Shown: positions 1 to 9,034 of the stretch, piece by piece
Numbering within the stretch: the first letter of the stretch is position 1
Layout of the letters: the number at the start of each line of letters is the position of its first letter
Assembly: GCA_001970955.1 (NCBI GenBank)
Contig: MPUH01000792.1
Span: forward strand, 1 to 34,730
From: Stentor coeruleus
Taxonomy: Eukaryota; Ciliophora; Heterotrichea; Heterotrichida; Stentoridae
Reading direction: 5' to 3'
Length of the DNA stretch: 34,730 nt
The notes under the pieces: generated by a model
Told to the model about the DNA's origin: nothing
The model's database searches: none
Seen by the model: the letters and a program-made list of their open reading frames with translations, nothing else
Translations under genes and position numbers: made by a program

Positions 1-131
1 GGCATTGCGTATAATACTTTTAATATGAATAAAATGCCTTTTCCTCCTACAAGCACGCATAAGAATATTGGAAGAGCGTTTCCAGTTATGACGAACATAG
101 AATAATTAATAGTAAAGATAATGTAAAACAT
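1..131 (-). CDS. N-terminal fragment of a membrane protein, cut by the window edge
   Basis: On the minus strand an open frame starts at ATG 129-131 and runs off the left edge after about 43 codons. It is almost entirely hydrophobic (MFYIIFTINYSMFVITGN, then ALPIFLCVLVGG and ILFILKVLYAM), which looks like two closely spaced membrane segments joined by a short GGKG turn. The frame is closed by a TAA about 84 nt upstream of the ATG, and no intron-like sequence is evident there. I do not recognise the family. It could be the start of a polytopic transporter or receptor. It is too short to be sure that it is coding at all. Confidence 0.4.
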   Translation of the reverse strand, partial: MFYIIFTINYSMFVITGNALPIFLCVLVGGKGILFILKVLYAM

Positions 132-446
132 ATTTAGATGAAAGTTTTTGTAGACAAGGAAAATTATGATGGTTTTTATGCTAAAGCAATATGGATGCTG
201 TGAATTGTGGCTTTATGATAAGAATTTTTTATTGTTAATTTGTATGTTTAGGATATTTTGAAACGATTAGAAGTTAGAGTTAGGTAATTTGGATAGGATA
301 TTTCATACAATTTCTCATCATAAAAAATGCAGGATTCCTATTATTATAACAGCTAATTCCTATTATTTTAACAGCGTAATTCCTATATAAAACATTGAAA
401 ACATAAAAACTTGGTTTAGTTAATAAGATAAGGTTGTTAGATAATT
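132..446. other. Divergent intergenic region
   Basis: AT-rich spacer between the minus-strand membrane fragment and the plus-strand coiled-coil gene; it presumably carries both promoters. The only structure I see is an imperfect 22-23 nt tandem repeat at 334-389, listed separately. No RNA gene or open frame is visible. Confidence 0.5.
334..389. repeat. Imperfect 22-23 nt tandem repeat, about 2.5 copies
   Basis: The unit begins ATTCCTATTATT and ends AACAGC(G)TA. Copies start at 334, 356 and 379, and the third breaks off after ATTCCTATATA. It lies 58-113 nt upstream of the ATG at 447, so it is probably in the promoter or 5' leader. Function unknown. Confidence 0.7.
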
Positions 447-1244
447 ATGTATGCAATCAATGATTTCACTACCGAACTGGAAGATATCCAATACTCACCA
501 GGTTACACAAGTGAACTAGAACACCGAATCCATGCACTTGAACAGCAAAATGCTATGCTCAAAGACTACAAACTTGAAGCTGAAAGATTAGAGATGGAAC
601 TCAAACAGGTAACATCACTTAAAGAGGCATACGAAGAAAAGTACAACGAAGCTTCAATGAAACTTTTATATATCGAAGATGACGACAGTCTGATTTTCTC
701 AGAGACAGAACAAGTAAAAACCCTGAACCAAAAAATCTGCATTCTGTTGCACGCAAATGATGACCTGCGCAATGAGATCGAACAACAAAAAGAGACAATT
801 TCACGGGTAACCAAAGAACGAGACTATTTCCGAGACCAGCTTCTCGAAGTAGAACGTAAATCCAAAACTCTACCTCAAGCAAAAGAACCGGACCTAGAAA
901 GAAGACCCGAAACCTGTTTTGCTGATTTAGACCTGAAAAAACCTGAAGACTTCCTCAATGACTCCAAAAACTATGAAAGTCTTATAGAAAAACCTAAAGA
1001 CTTCATGCCTGAAATCATGAGTAAAACCTCAACTTCTCCTACAACATTCAAATCCCCAAGGAGTTCTATGAAAAATATGGCTTTGACTATAAGCTTATCC
1101 CCAGTGGCTAGAAGTATGAACACACCTAAACTCAAAGAAAAAACTGCAGTGTCAAGACAGTCACCAAAGCTCAAACATAGTAAGAAAAAATCCCAGTACA
1201 TCCCGAGTTTCTTGAGAAAACCTAATAGGATTTCGAAAAAGTGA
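447..1244 (+). CDS. Coiled-coil protein with basic Ser/Lys-rich tail, function unknown
   Basis: An uninterrupted 265-residue frame from ATG 447 to a TGA, the only TGA stop among the confident genes. Residues of about 20-135 are charged and heptad-like (runs such as LEHRIHALEQQNAMLKDY and ELKQVTSLKEAYEEKYNEA), which predicts a long coiled coil. The rest is low-complexity, rich in Lys, Ser, Pro and Thr, and ends in a basic segment (KLKHSKKKSQYIPSFLRK). This looks like a structural or cytoskeleton-associated protein, but no conserved domain is recognisable. It is the first of three same-strand genes; the next start codon is only 29 nt past its stop, leaving almost no room for a 3' UTR plus promoter. 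Confidence 0.8.
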   Translation: MYAINDFTTELEDIQYSPGYTSELEHRIHALEQQNAMLKDYKLEAERLEMELKQVTSLKEAYEEKYNEASMKLLYIEDDDSLIFSETEQVKTLNQKICILLHANDDLRNEIEQQKETISRVTKERDYFRDQLLEVERKSKTLPQAKEPDLERRPETCFADLDLKKPEDFLNDSKNYESLIEKPKDFMPEIMSKTSTSPTTFKSPRSSMKNMALTISLSPVARSMNTPKLKEKTAVSRQSPKLKHSKKKSQYIPSFLRKPNRISKK

Positions 1245-1273
1245 TGTAATTTAATTGTAGCTAAGATATAAAT

Positions 1274-4200
1274 ATGTTGGAAAAGGATTTACAAGAAAAG
1301 TTTCTGCTTTCAGAAGAAGATGAAGCTAAGCCACTGAGCAAAATGGATGAAATTATGCGTAATTTAAACGACTGGGACCCTTACAGCCATCAAGTGTTCT
1401 ATGGACACACAGGCGCAGTGTGGTCAACTATGTCTACAAGTGACAACAAATTCATATTTTCAGGCTCTGAAGACAAGACAATTATTATATGGAACGCTGA
1501 GACTGGCTTAGCTGAAGGTAAACTTGAAGGTCATACAAGTACTGTAAATGCTCTGGAGCTCACTGAAAATGATGAGAATCTGATATCAGGTGCATGGGAT
1601 AACTCAATAAGAATATGGGACTGGCGGAATAGAATACAGTTATTCTTATTAAATGGACATACAGCTGGAGTCTATTGTTTCGCTATCAGTAAAGATCGTA
1701 AAACCTTATTATCAGGTGCAGGGGATTATAAGGTTCGAATATGGGACTTGGATACACAAACTGAAGTAGCAGCATTGGAATGTGGGAATAGTTCAGTTTT
1801 CGGATTAGCATTAGGCAAAGACGGGAAGAGTATTATAGCTGGAGGCTGGGATTCACATTTGAGATTTTGGAATTTTGACACAAAAGCACTTATAACTGAT
1901 CACAATTGCAATTCAGGGGTTATACAAAGCTTAGCAGTGACAAGTGATAGTAAGTTCATAGTTTATGGGACAAGGAACAATACAGTGAAAGTGTTGAATT
2001 ATGAGGATAGGACTGAAGTTATGGTTTTCGATGTGCATAATAATTGGGTAAGGAATTTGGTTACAACATCTGATAGTTGCTATTTTATAACATGTTCCGC
2101 AGATAAAACAATGCGTGTTGTTAATATAAAAGAAAAAACTGAGGAGTTTAACTTAGAAGGTCATGAAGGGTATGTTTTTGGCCTGTCTCTATCAAAAGAT
2201 GGGAAGTTTTTGTTATCTGGAGCATCAGATAAGACATTACGCAAGTGGCCGATTGGTATAAAATCAAGAGTTATAGCTATGAGAGGTCATCAAAAATGTA
2301 TAATGTCAGTTGCTATTACTAGAGATAATAAGTATGTTGTATCAGGAGCTGAAGACCGAAGTGTGAGGATTTGGAGCATTGAAGAGAAAAAAGAAGTTGG
2401 GATACTTAATGGGCATACTGATACAGTATGGGGAGTTGCAGTAACCCCAAACCTTCAGAATATAATCAGTGTGTCAGGGGATAAGACTTTACGTGTTTGG
2501 GACTTTGCAACGAAAACTGAGCTTTTCAATCTAGTCGGTCACGAAAACCCGATTTTCTGCGTAACAGTCAGCCACGACTCTAATCTTGCTGCAAGTGGTG
2601 CTCAGGATAAACTTGTTATCATCTGGGATCTCAGAACCCCGAAAATGCTTAAAAAGCTTGAAGGCCATACTGACACGGTTTTTACTGTAAAAGTAACTCA
2701 TGATGATAAATATATTGTATCTGGTGCTGCGGATTATACTATTCGTATCTGGTCATTAGAAAAACTCTGCTTAGCTCAAAAAATCGAAACTAAATCAGGG
2801 ATGATTGAAAGTGTAACTTTAAACTATGATGACTCTTTATTAGTTCTTGGTGACAGAAATAGTGCAGTACATCTATGGGACTGGAAAAAAAAACAATCAA
2901 AAGTGAAATTTACAGCTCATAACAAATGGGTGAAAAGTGTAGCTTTTGCTCAAGATGGCAATTTATTTGCTACATGCTCAAATGATTACTCCATAAGAGT
3001 TTGGAATGCTAAAGAAGAAAGACAAGAATTTGTCTTGTTAGGACATGGAAATACAATAAGAAGCGTAACTTTTACCAATGATTCTAAATACATTGTCTCA
3101 GGGTCTGAAGATCTGACAGTAAGGCTTTGGGATACAGAAAATGTTCAAAATCTAGAACTTGCTGATTTTTTAGGTCCAATTGACGCTTTTGTGTTTTTAA
3201 GCAAAATTAAACTTAGAAGAAATCCAAAGCTTAGTATGGCTAATGTAGTCCTAAGTTCTTTAAGAGTAAATTTAGCACATATTTATTGTTACTTAGGAGA
3301 TCCAGAAATGCTTAAAAAAGCTTTAGAATTAGGGACTTGTATATGTGTTAATATTGAAGGACGATCTCCTCTTTATTATGCACTTGAAAGGAATTCTCAA
3401 AGCTGTATCGATGTTGTGTTGAATTTTTTGATCGATTTGAAAAGTGTGAATTCGTCGAGGTTTTTGAATTTCACCAATGCGATTAGAGATGATTTTTATA
3501 GTCTGATTAGGAATGGGTCTATGTATTTGCCTGAGTTTTTGGAAGCTGTGTTTTATGTTGCGGATGATCAAGCTTTGCCTAGGTTTTGTCTGATCAAAGA
3601 ATCTTTGCCGATTATGCATTTGTCAAAGTCTTTAAAGGTGAAACTCAAACATTTTATGCCGAAACAAGTACAAGGTGGTTCTGAAGAAAGCCCAGTAGAG
3701 TTTAAAGTTTTACCTATAAGAATCAATATTGAACTTGGGTCTGCAGATAGTATTGAGCTTTTAACAAGTTTGATCTCATCAGCTAATCTGCGAATACTAA
3801 GGACAAATCTAATCCAATATATAATCCAGTACAAATGGTCACGAATATGGATATTCCAGCTCTTCATTTTCTCCCTTTGGCTACTCAATTTGATTTTCCT
3901 CATGCTTCTTATTTTATACCCCTCACTTCAAGACCACTTTATAATCCCCTTTGGAATCTTGAATGGTCTACTCCTTGTTTATGATATAATAAAAGCATAT
4001 TCAATTGATTTGAACAATTTCATAGAATTCTGGAATATTTTGAGCATAATCCGTATCGGGATCTCTTATGTGTGGATTTTTATGACCATTCAACAACTAT
4101 CTTTATCATATTATATAACCTGGTTCTTAGTTCTAGGGAATTTCCTTCAAGGTTTTTCTAATATGCGCATATTTAAATCAACCCGTTTTTATACCAGGCT

Positions 4201-4771
4201 TATATTCACAGCTTTAGAAGATGCAGTTCCTTTTATTATAATGTTCATATACTCTATTGTCATAATGGGCCTACTTCATTATTGTTCAAATACTGAGTCT
4301 TCATATAATTTTTATACTTTTTGGCAAGCACCTTATGAGCTTAATTTAAGTCTGACTAATAAGAACATTGAACCTTTGGAGTATGTTTATATTATCTTAG
4401 CCAGTGTTTTTAATATAGTCCTTATGTTAAATTTACTTATTGCAGTACTTGGGGATTCATATGATCGGCTTAGATGTGAATCTGTAGAGATTGACTCAAG
4501 TCAGATGGTACAAAATATTCTTGAAGTTGAGAATTTCATGTTTTGGAAACGAATTCATGATAAAAAAGCGTATCTTCATGTGTGTCAAGACCCTTCTGCC
4601 GAACACTTTATAGAACCTTGGGAAGGAAAAATCAAAGCTATCACAAGCCTCATGACCAAGTATCAAGAAGAAAATAAACGGAACTTCAAAAGCATTCTTG
4701 AAAAGCTCAAAGATCTTGATACAATAAAAGTTAGCTGTAAGCATATTGAAGACAAGCTTCCTAAAAAATAG
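1274..4771 (+). CDS. WD40-ankyrin-TRP-like ion channel fusion
   Basis: A single 1165-residue frame. Residues 44-631 are fourteen consecutive WD40 repeats of exactly 42 residues (GH...D...IWD pattern), enough for two seven-bladed propellers. Residues of about 660-715 contain an ankyrin-like stretch (LGDPEMLKKALELG ... GRSPLYYALERN). From about 850 to 1060 there are roughly six membrane segments. The last carries NLLIAVLGDSYDRL, closely matching the S6/post-S6 motif of TRP-family channels, and it is preceded by a pore-loop region (YNFYTFWQAPYELNLS). The final 100 residues are charged and helical. Known of the family: TRPA/TRPV-type channels put cytosolic ankyrin repeats before six helices and are usually non-selective cation channels. 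The WD40 array in front is unusual. A role in signal-gated cation entry is inference. The ATG at 1274 is the first in frame and leaves 29 nt after the previous stop. Confidence 0.9.
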   Translation: MLEKDLQEKFLLSEEDEAKPLSKMDEIMRNLNDWDPYSHQVFYGHTGAVWSTMSTSDNKFIFSGSEDKTIIIWNAETGLAEGKLEGHTSTVNALELTENDENLISGAWDNSIRIWDWRNRIQLFLLNGHTAGVYCFAISKDRKTLLSGAGDYKVRIWDLDTQTEVAALECGNSSVFGLALGKDGKSIIAGGWDSHLRFWNFDTKALITDHNCNSGVIQSLAVTSDSKFIVYGTRNNTVKVLNYEDRTEVMVFDVHNNWVRNLVTTSDSCYFITCSADKTMRVVNIKEKTEEFNLEGHEGYVFGLSLSKDGKFLLSGASDKTLRKWPIGIKSRVIAMRGHQKCIMSVAITRDNKYVVSGAEDRSVRIWSIEEKKEVGILNGHTDTVWGVAVTPNLQNIISVSGDKTLRVWDFATKTELFNLVGHENPIFCVTVSHDSNLAASGAQDKLVIIWDLRTPKMLKKLEGHTDTVFTVKVTHDDKYIVSGAADYTIRIWSLEKLCLAQKIETKSGMIESVTLNYDDSLLVLGDRNSAVHLWDWKKKQSKVKFTAHNKWVKSVAFAQDGNLFATCSNDYSIRVWNAKEERQEFVLLGHGNTIRSVTFTNDSKYIVSGSEDLTVRLWDTENVQNLELADFLGPIDAFVFLSKIKLRRNPKLSMANVVLSSLRVNLAHIYCYLGDPEMLKKALELGTCICVNIEGRSPLYYALERNSQSCIDVVLNFLIDLKSVNSSRFLNFTNAIRDDFYSLIRNGSMYLPEFLEAVFYVADDQALPRFCLIKESLPIMHLSKSLKVKLKHFMPKQVQGGSEESPVEFKVLPIRINIELGSADSIELLTSLISSANLRILRTNLIQYIIQYKWSRIWIFQLFIFSLWLLNLIFLMLLILYPSLQDHFIIPFGILNGLLLVYDIIKAYSIDLNNFIEFWNILSIIRIGISYVWIFMTIQQLSLSYYITWFLVLGNFLQGFSNMRIFKSTRFYTRLIFTALEDAVPFIIMFIYSIVIMGLLHYCSNTESSYNFYTFWQAPYELNLSLTNKNIEPLEYVYIILASVFNIVLMLNLLIAVLGDSYDRLRCESVEIDSSQMVQNILEVENFMFWKRIHDKKAYLHVCQDPSAEHFIEPWEGKIKAITSLMTKYQEENKRNFKSILEKLKDLDTIKVSCKHIEDKLPKK

Positions 4772-4799
4772 CCTAGTATAAGATTATTAGAATTCGAAT

Positions 4800-5549
4800 A
4801 TGGAAAAACACAAACGAGTTGAAGTTTCCCCACAGGTTCCGAGGATTCCAAAACCTGAAGATTTATATGAGAGATATCATTTACAAAGACCTAGTAAGGA
4901 TGAAGCTAAAAGAACTGAGCAGAATTTCTTTATAAGAAGAGTATAATTTATATAGCGTGGACATAAAAGTTCTCAAGCCCAAGAGTCTGAATTGTATATA
5001 GAAGATGATATAAAAAGCCCAGATGCCTTATCGCAGAACAACGTTCATGGGATTTCGAAAAGTGAGGACAAAAAAAGGTCTCTCAGGATGAATCAACCAA
5101 GACAGAAGCCTCAAGAAAAAAAAGACCCTGTGAACCTGAATAACTTAAGCAATATTGTTTTAGAAATGAAAGAAATGCTTAACAATATGCCTAATGTACA
5201 GGAAATGTTGAATAAAACCCATGAACAAAATACTAAGAAAAATCTCAATATAACTCCAAGGAATAGATCTAAGGAAATATCTTTACGTGATAAGACGGTA
5301 AAGAAATCAACTAAACTTAAGAATTATATTTTGAGTACTAGACAAAGCAGAAGGCTTATGTCAAGTAAAGGTCCGAGGCCTACTACGCAGAAGAGATCAA
5401 AAAATTTACCTTTGATACAAAATAAAGCTTCGGAGGACCTTGTTGCGATACAGAATTATTTTTTGGAATTTCATGCGAAAAGCAAGTTTTTGTTAAAGAA
5501 TTTGGAGAAAAATGTCCTGGGGGAAAAGAAAGTGACTAAAAGTAATTAG
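4800..5549 (+). CDS. Small basic protein with one 15-nt intron, function unknown
   Basis: Join 4800-4940 and 4956-5549, giving 244 residues. The first exon (MEKHKRVEVSPQVPRIPKPE...) meets an in-frame TAA inside GTATAATTTATATAG; removing those 15 nt continues the frame as RGHKSSQAQESELYIEDD through to the stop at 5549. The protein is basic and low-complexity, with a short Met/Leu/Glu helix (IVLEMKEMLNNMPNVQEMLN) in the middle and a C-terminal helix (EDLVAIQNYFLEFHAKSKF). No domain is recognised. The start is the first ATG after the stop of the channel gene, 28 nt away. It is the last of the three tightly packed same-strand genes. Confidence 0.8.
4941..4955 (+). other. 15-nt intron
   Basis: GTATAATTTATATAG. 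Removal abolishes an in-frame TAA and joins two open frames. It has A at position 10, T at 11 and a terminal TAG, as in the other introns here. Confidence 0.9.
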
Positions 5550-6846
5550 GGGTTTTATAAATAATAGATGAGATTGTAGATAATTTGTATTAAGCTTTAA
5601 TGAGCTTTTAAAGGTTTGGAGGAGGATTTTTGAATGGGGTAAATAGGAGTGAGAATTTTGATTATGTGAAAAATTTTAAATAGAGATTGAAGGTAATATA
5701 AGAATTATGAATAAAAAGTTGAGGACTATGAAGGTATGCTTCAGTTTATACATAAAAAAAAAGTAGAATTGAAAGAAAATCTAATAAGGCCATATTTGAA
5801 ATGATACAGTTCGACAATAATTTCTTGCATAGCCTTTATTTCAGGGACATGAGCTTGTGAATAAGCATTAACTATTGGGTCAGTCTGCCCATAAGCATTG
5901 AAATTGTCTAGAGAATTACCTATAATTCGTTATATTTATATGATAATAATCCCTGCAAGAATTATCAAAAAATGATTTTAATAAAGAGAAAAATAGTGGG
6001 AAGCCTGACCTCAACTCTGGTAGTTCCATTAAGCTGCATGATAAATTATAAGGTTTGATATCTAGTGGAAAACAGCAACATTAAAATTTTTCCATCTTTA
6101 GGCCTTTTATTGCTTGATTTACTTATCTTGCATAACGAGTTTATCAATACTTTTCAGATTTAATTAGTTAAGTTTTTTTAGAAGGTTCTAGTAAATCACT
6201 TTGCCCATTCTGTTTTAAGATCAGCATTTGATAAGGGTTATAAACTTTGCATGAAAATAATAAATTCTGACTTAATTTTTCTGATTATAATTCCTTTTTG
6301 TGATAGTTTTAATTATCTTAAAAGCTCATATTTTCATAGACTGAAAATAAAAATCTCTCTAAAACTTCAATAATGATTGTAAAATTAGCATAAATCTATA
6401 CAAAAATTATATTAAACTATATATAAAATAATCCTAGCCAAATATTATAATCATATGTATAATTGAATAGTCATTCATATAGAAAATATTTTACAAATTA
6501 TTTATTAAAACAAATTTCTGTCAAACAAGGTCATTCTATATTTTTAAACATGATTTTGCTTATCTTAAATTTCAGCTCTAATCATTTAATTTCCTTATAA
6601 AACCTAAGCATAAAATAAACCTTTGATTTATCTTTTCTGTTATTCATGCTAAAGTTGGCTTAAAAATATTTTTTTAAAGTTTATTTATCAAAGAAAATAA
6701 TATTTTTACCTTTAAAAGTATTAAACCCACATAAAAATAACCAGTCATGCTTTATATGTAAAAGTCCATAATCTAAATATAATTATATTAAATGCTTAAT
6801 ATGCATATATATATCTAAAATAATACCAAACCACTAGTTAATAAAA
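5550..6846. other. Long AT-rich intergenic region with a possible gene relic
   Basis: About 1.3 kb. 5550-5740 is G-rich and C-poor on the plus strand. 5700-6170 contains protein-like minus-strand stretches broken by stops (separate entry). 6175-6846 is plain AT-rich DNA, presumably including the promoter of the MORN gene. I see no RNA gene. Confidence 0.5.
5700..6170 (-). pseudogene. Possible decayed protein-coding sequence
   Basis: On the minus strand two separate segments read like ordinary protein. The first (6120-5942) includes MQLNGTTRVEVRLPT. The second (about 5932-5680) includes NAYGQTDPIVNAYSQAHVPE, followed by IKAMQEIIVELYHFKYG. In-frame TAA and TGA stops break the first segment, and a TAA precedes the second. 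No 15-16 nt intron repairs them. The amino acid mix and low stop density stand out from flanking AT-rich DNA. I do not recognise the family. It may be a decayed gene, or chance. Confidence 0.25.
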
Positions 6847-7632
6847 ATGCAGAACATCTTCAATTCCATCACTGGCAAAATCGAAAGCCTTCGTTCCAAC
6901 GTAATCGCAGTTAGCAAAAGGAAAATCGAGCTTCTACAACGAGAAACTGAGTCATTTTTAAGCATTCTCGACAAAATGTTTGAAGACTTAGTAAAAGCCA
7001 CAGCCGAAAACGCCCTAAACGGGAACTTCGAAAATGCAATGAATTGGAGATTAGGCGTTCTAGAATGTATCCGAGAAAACATTCCAGAAATGGGTAAAAA
7101 AGATATATACCGAGGTGGAAAAAATGCTCAGCAACAAAAACATGGTAATGGGGTCTACATATTAGATGAAAGGATATACTTTGGAGAGTTTTCAAATGAT
7201 TCTCGTCAAGGAAGAGGGCTTTGTTTATATAAAACTGGAGATAGATACGAGGGTCAATATAATTATGGTTTACCAGCAGGTAAAGGTGTCTATACTTATG
7301 CTAGTGGATCTAGATATGAAGGAGATTTCGCTGGTGGACAAGGTCATGGTAAAGGAGTTTTTATTCATATAGGAGGAGATAGATATGAAGGAGATTTTGT
7401 TGATGATAAAAGTCATGGAAGAGGAACTTATTATTATTCTAAAGGAGATAGATATGAAGGTGAGTTTGTTAAAGGATTAGCTCATGGGAAAGGAGTTTAT
7501 TATTATTCGATAGGGGGAAGGTTTGAAGGTATTTGGAAAGATGATAAAAGACATGGAAAAGGAATTAAGTTTTCAGATAAAGGTGAAAGGATTGAACAGG
7601 AATTCAAGGATGGCAAACAAGTTGGTCCGTAA
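6847..7632 (+). CDS. MORN-repeat protein
   Basis: A 261-residue frame. Residues 1-80 are helical and charged. From about residue 88 to 255 there are seven MORN repeats at a 23-residue period, each of the form YEG-F-x(4)-HGKG-x-Y (for example YEGDFVDDKSHGRGTYYYSKGDR spans one unit). Known of the family: MORN repeats form elongated beta structures and are common in proteins at membranes, basal bodies and the cortical cytoskeleton of protists, some binding phospholipid. No kinase or other catalytic domain is attached. The start is the first ATG of the frame, preceded by a strongly AT-rich leader. The gene is convergent with the next one, about 235 nt between stops. Confidence 0.93.
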   Translation: MQNIFNSITGKIESLRSNVIAVSKRKIELLQRETESFLSILDKMFEDLVKATAENALNGNFENAMNWRLGVLECIRENIPEMGKKDIYRGGKNAQQQKHGNGVYILDERIYFGEFSNDSRQGRGLCLYKTGDRYEGQYNYGLPAGKGVYTYASGSRYEGDFAGGQGHGKGVFIHIGGDRYEGDFVDDKSHGRGTYYYSKGDRYEGEFVKGLAHGKGVYYYSIGGRFEGIWKDDKRHGKGIKFSDKGERIEQEFKDGKQVGP

Positions 7633-7867
7633 GATTAGTTAGTTTATGCTTTAAATGATGCTTGGTTAGCTCTCTGATGATTTTTTCAGAAGTTTACTTG
7701 CAAATCAGAAAATTATATTAAAATTTGTATTTAAAACTCAAATTTCCTTATCCCACTCCAATTTCTGCTTCAAATATCTGAAGATCGAATTAAAATCTAA
7801 GAAAAAATCTAAATTTATATATTTAGATAGTCTAATAAGTAAACTAATTATCTTAAATCCCTAATAA

Positions 7868-9034
7868 TTACTCTTTTGGCTTTTCTTCAGGCTTTTCTTC
7901 AACCTTTTTTGGGGCTTCAGCTGCAGGTTGTTTCTTTTCTTGCCCAGGCTGAGGCTTAGGAGCATTTTCTTTCTTAATTTTCGCTTGTTGTTTTTTATCC
8001 TCAATTTCTTTTTTCTGCTCTTCTGTCAGAACTTTTTTCGGTTTCTGTTGCTTAGGCTGGGTTTTTTTCTCACCTTCAGCTTCACCTTCTTGTTTTTTCT
8101 TCTGTTCTTGGGCCGCAGGAGCTTTATTACCTTTGTCAGCAGGAGCTTTTTTAGCATTTTCAGCCTGAGTTTTTTTAGCATTTTCAGCAGGAGCTTTTTT
8201 AGCATTTTCAGCCGAACCTTTTTTCCCTTTTTCCNCTTCACCTTCTTGTTTTTTCTTCTGTTCTTGGGCCGCAGGAGCTTTATTACCTTTGTCAGCAGGG
8301 GCTTTTTTAGCATTTTCAGCCTGAGTTTTTTTAGCATTATCAGCAGGAGCTTTTTTAGCATTTTCAGCCGAACCTTTTTTCCCTTTTTCTGTAGATTTTT
8401 TCTTCTCTTCTTCCTGAGGTTTTTTGGCTTCTTCAATAGTTTTCTGAGGATTTTCCGTGTTGGTGTTCTGTTTGAAAACACTTTCATAAGCTTCCATGAC
8501 TTTATTAACCTTATAAGGTACCTCAAATGGAGGAAGGCAGTCTTTAAGACCAGGTAAAGACATTAAATGTGAAGCCCACCTCATTATACAAGGGAATTGA
8601 TCTTTTTCACCAAAAGTTACCCCTCCAATTGTTTTTTTAACTATAGCATAAGATGAAATATCAGCTACTGTTATATGATTGGAGACTAAGAAGGTTCGAG
8701 AAAGAAGTTTTTTTTCTAGATAGTCAATGAAATCTTTATTAGACACAGTACTAGAGAGTTCAATCCAAGAACTCACTTGTGCTTTTTCTATTGAGGATTC
8801 ACCTAAGAGGAATTTAGATGTCTTAGAAATCTCACAGATGGTTGTGTAGATGGAAAGAGGGTAGCTTATGAGGTCTTTAGATGATAGTGCAGGAAGGGAT
8901 AGTTTGAGATGCTCAGCTGTATGCTTAGACACTTCGATCAGCTTTATATTTGCCCGACTGTAAGTGTTGACAACTTTAGCTGTTATTGATCGCGGCTCAC
9001 CATCCACTATTAATTCCATTATATCCATTAGCAT
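7868..9034 (-). CDS. GST C-terminal-like domain protein with long Lys/Ala/Glu-rich tail
   Basis: A 388-residue frame as assembled. Residues of about 70-170 resemble the all-helical GST C-terminal domain found in translation-associated scaffolds (AIMP2/AIMP3, eEF1 subunits, N-terminal extensions of some tRNA synthetases, yeast Arc1p); the SRTFLVSNHITVADISSYAI stretch matches the characteristic x-T-x-ADI helix. The remainder is a highly charged KKAPAENAKKTQAEN-type tail ending in EEKPKE. No OB-fold tRNA-binding domain follows. Likely role by family: an adaptor in a synthetase or elongation-factor complex; this is inference. The tail holds a 52-residue duplication centred on an undetermined base (codon GNG, residue X), so the true length may be shorter. 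Starts at ATG 9034; M3 and M6 are alternatives. Confidence 0.75.
   Translation of the reverse strand: MLMDIMELIVDGEPRSITAKVVNTYSRANIKLIEVSKHTAEHLKLSLPALSSKDLISYPLSIYTTICEISKTSKFLLGESSIEKAQVSSWIELSSTVSNKDFIDYLEKKLLSRTFLVSNHITVADISSYAIVKKTIGGVTFGEKDQFPCIMRWASHLMSLPGLKDCLPPFEVPYKVNKVMEAYESVFKQNTNTENPQKTIEEAKKPQEEEKKKSTEKGKKGSAENAKKAPADNAKKTQAENAKKAPADKGNKAPAAQEQKKKQEGEXEKGKKGSAENAKKAPAENAKKTQAENAKKAPADKGNKAPAAQEQKKKQEGEAEGEKKTQPKQQKPKKVLTEEQKKEIEDKKQQAKIKKENAPKPQPGQEKKQPAAEAPKKVEEKPEEKPKE
8080..8390. repeat. 155-nt direct repeat flanking a single N
   Basis: Copy 1 is 8080-8234 and copy 2 is 8236-8390; the N at 8235 lies exactly between them. They differ at only about three positions. With the N the period is 156 nt, so the reading frame of the minus-strand gene is kept. 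This may be a real in-frame tandem duplication, or two overlapping contig ends joined by a placeholder N. Confidence 0.9.

Noticed and set aside
1246..1260. Intron-like GTAATTTAATTGTAG in the 29-nt gap between the first two plus-strand genes
   Set aside because: It lies after the TGA stop, so splicing does not change either protein, and it has T rather than A at position 10, unlike all confirmed introns here.
4776..4790. Intron-like GTATAAGATTATTAG in the 28-nt gap before the third gene
   Set aside because: Also past a stop codon and lacking the A10-T11 signature. Having one in both gaps is curious, but it does not join any frames.
7928..8557. Long Phe/Leu-rich plus-strand open frame
   Set aside because: It is the complement of the Lys/Ala-rich tail of the minus-strand GST-C-like gene; composition and the shared repeat explain it.
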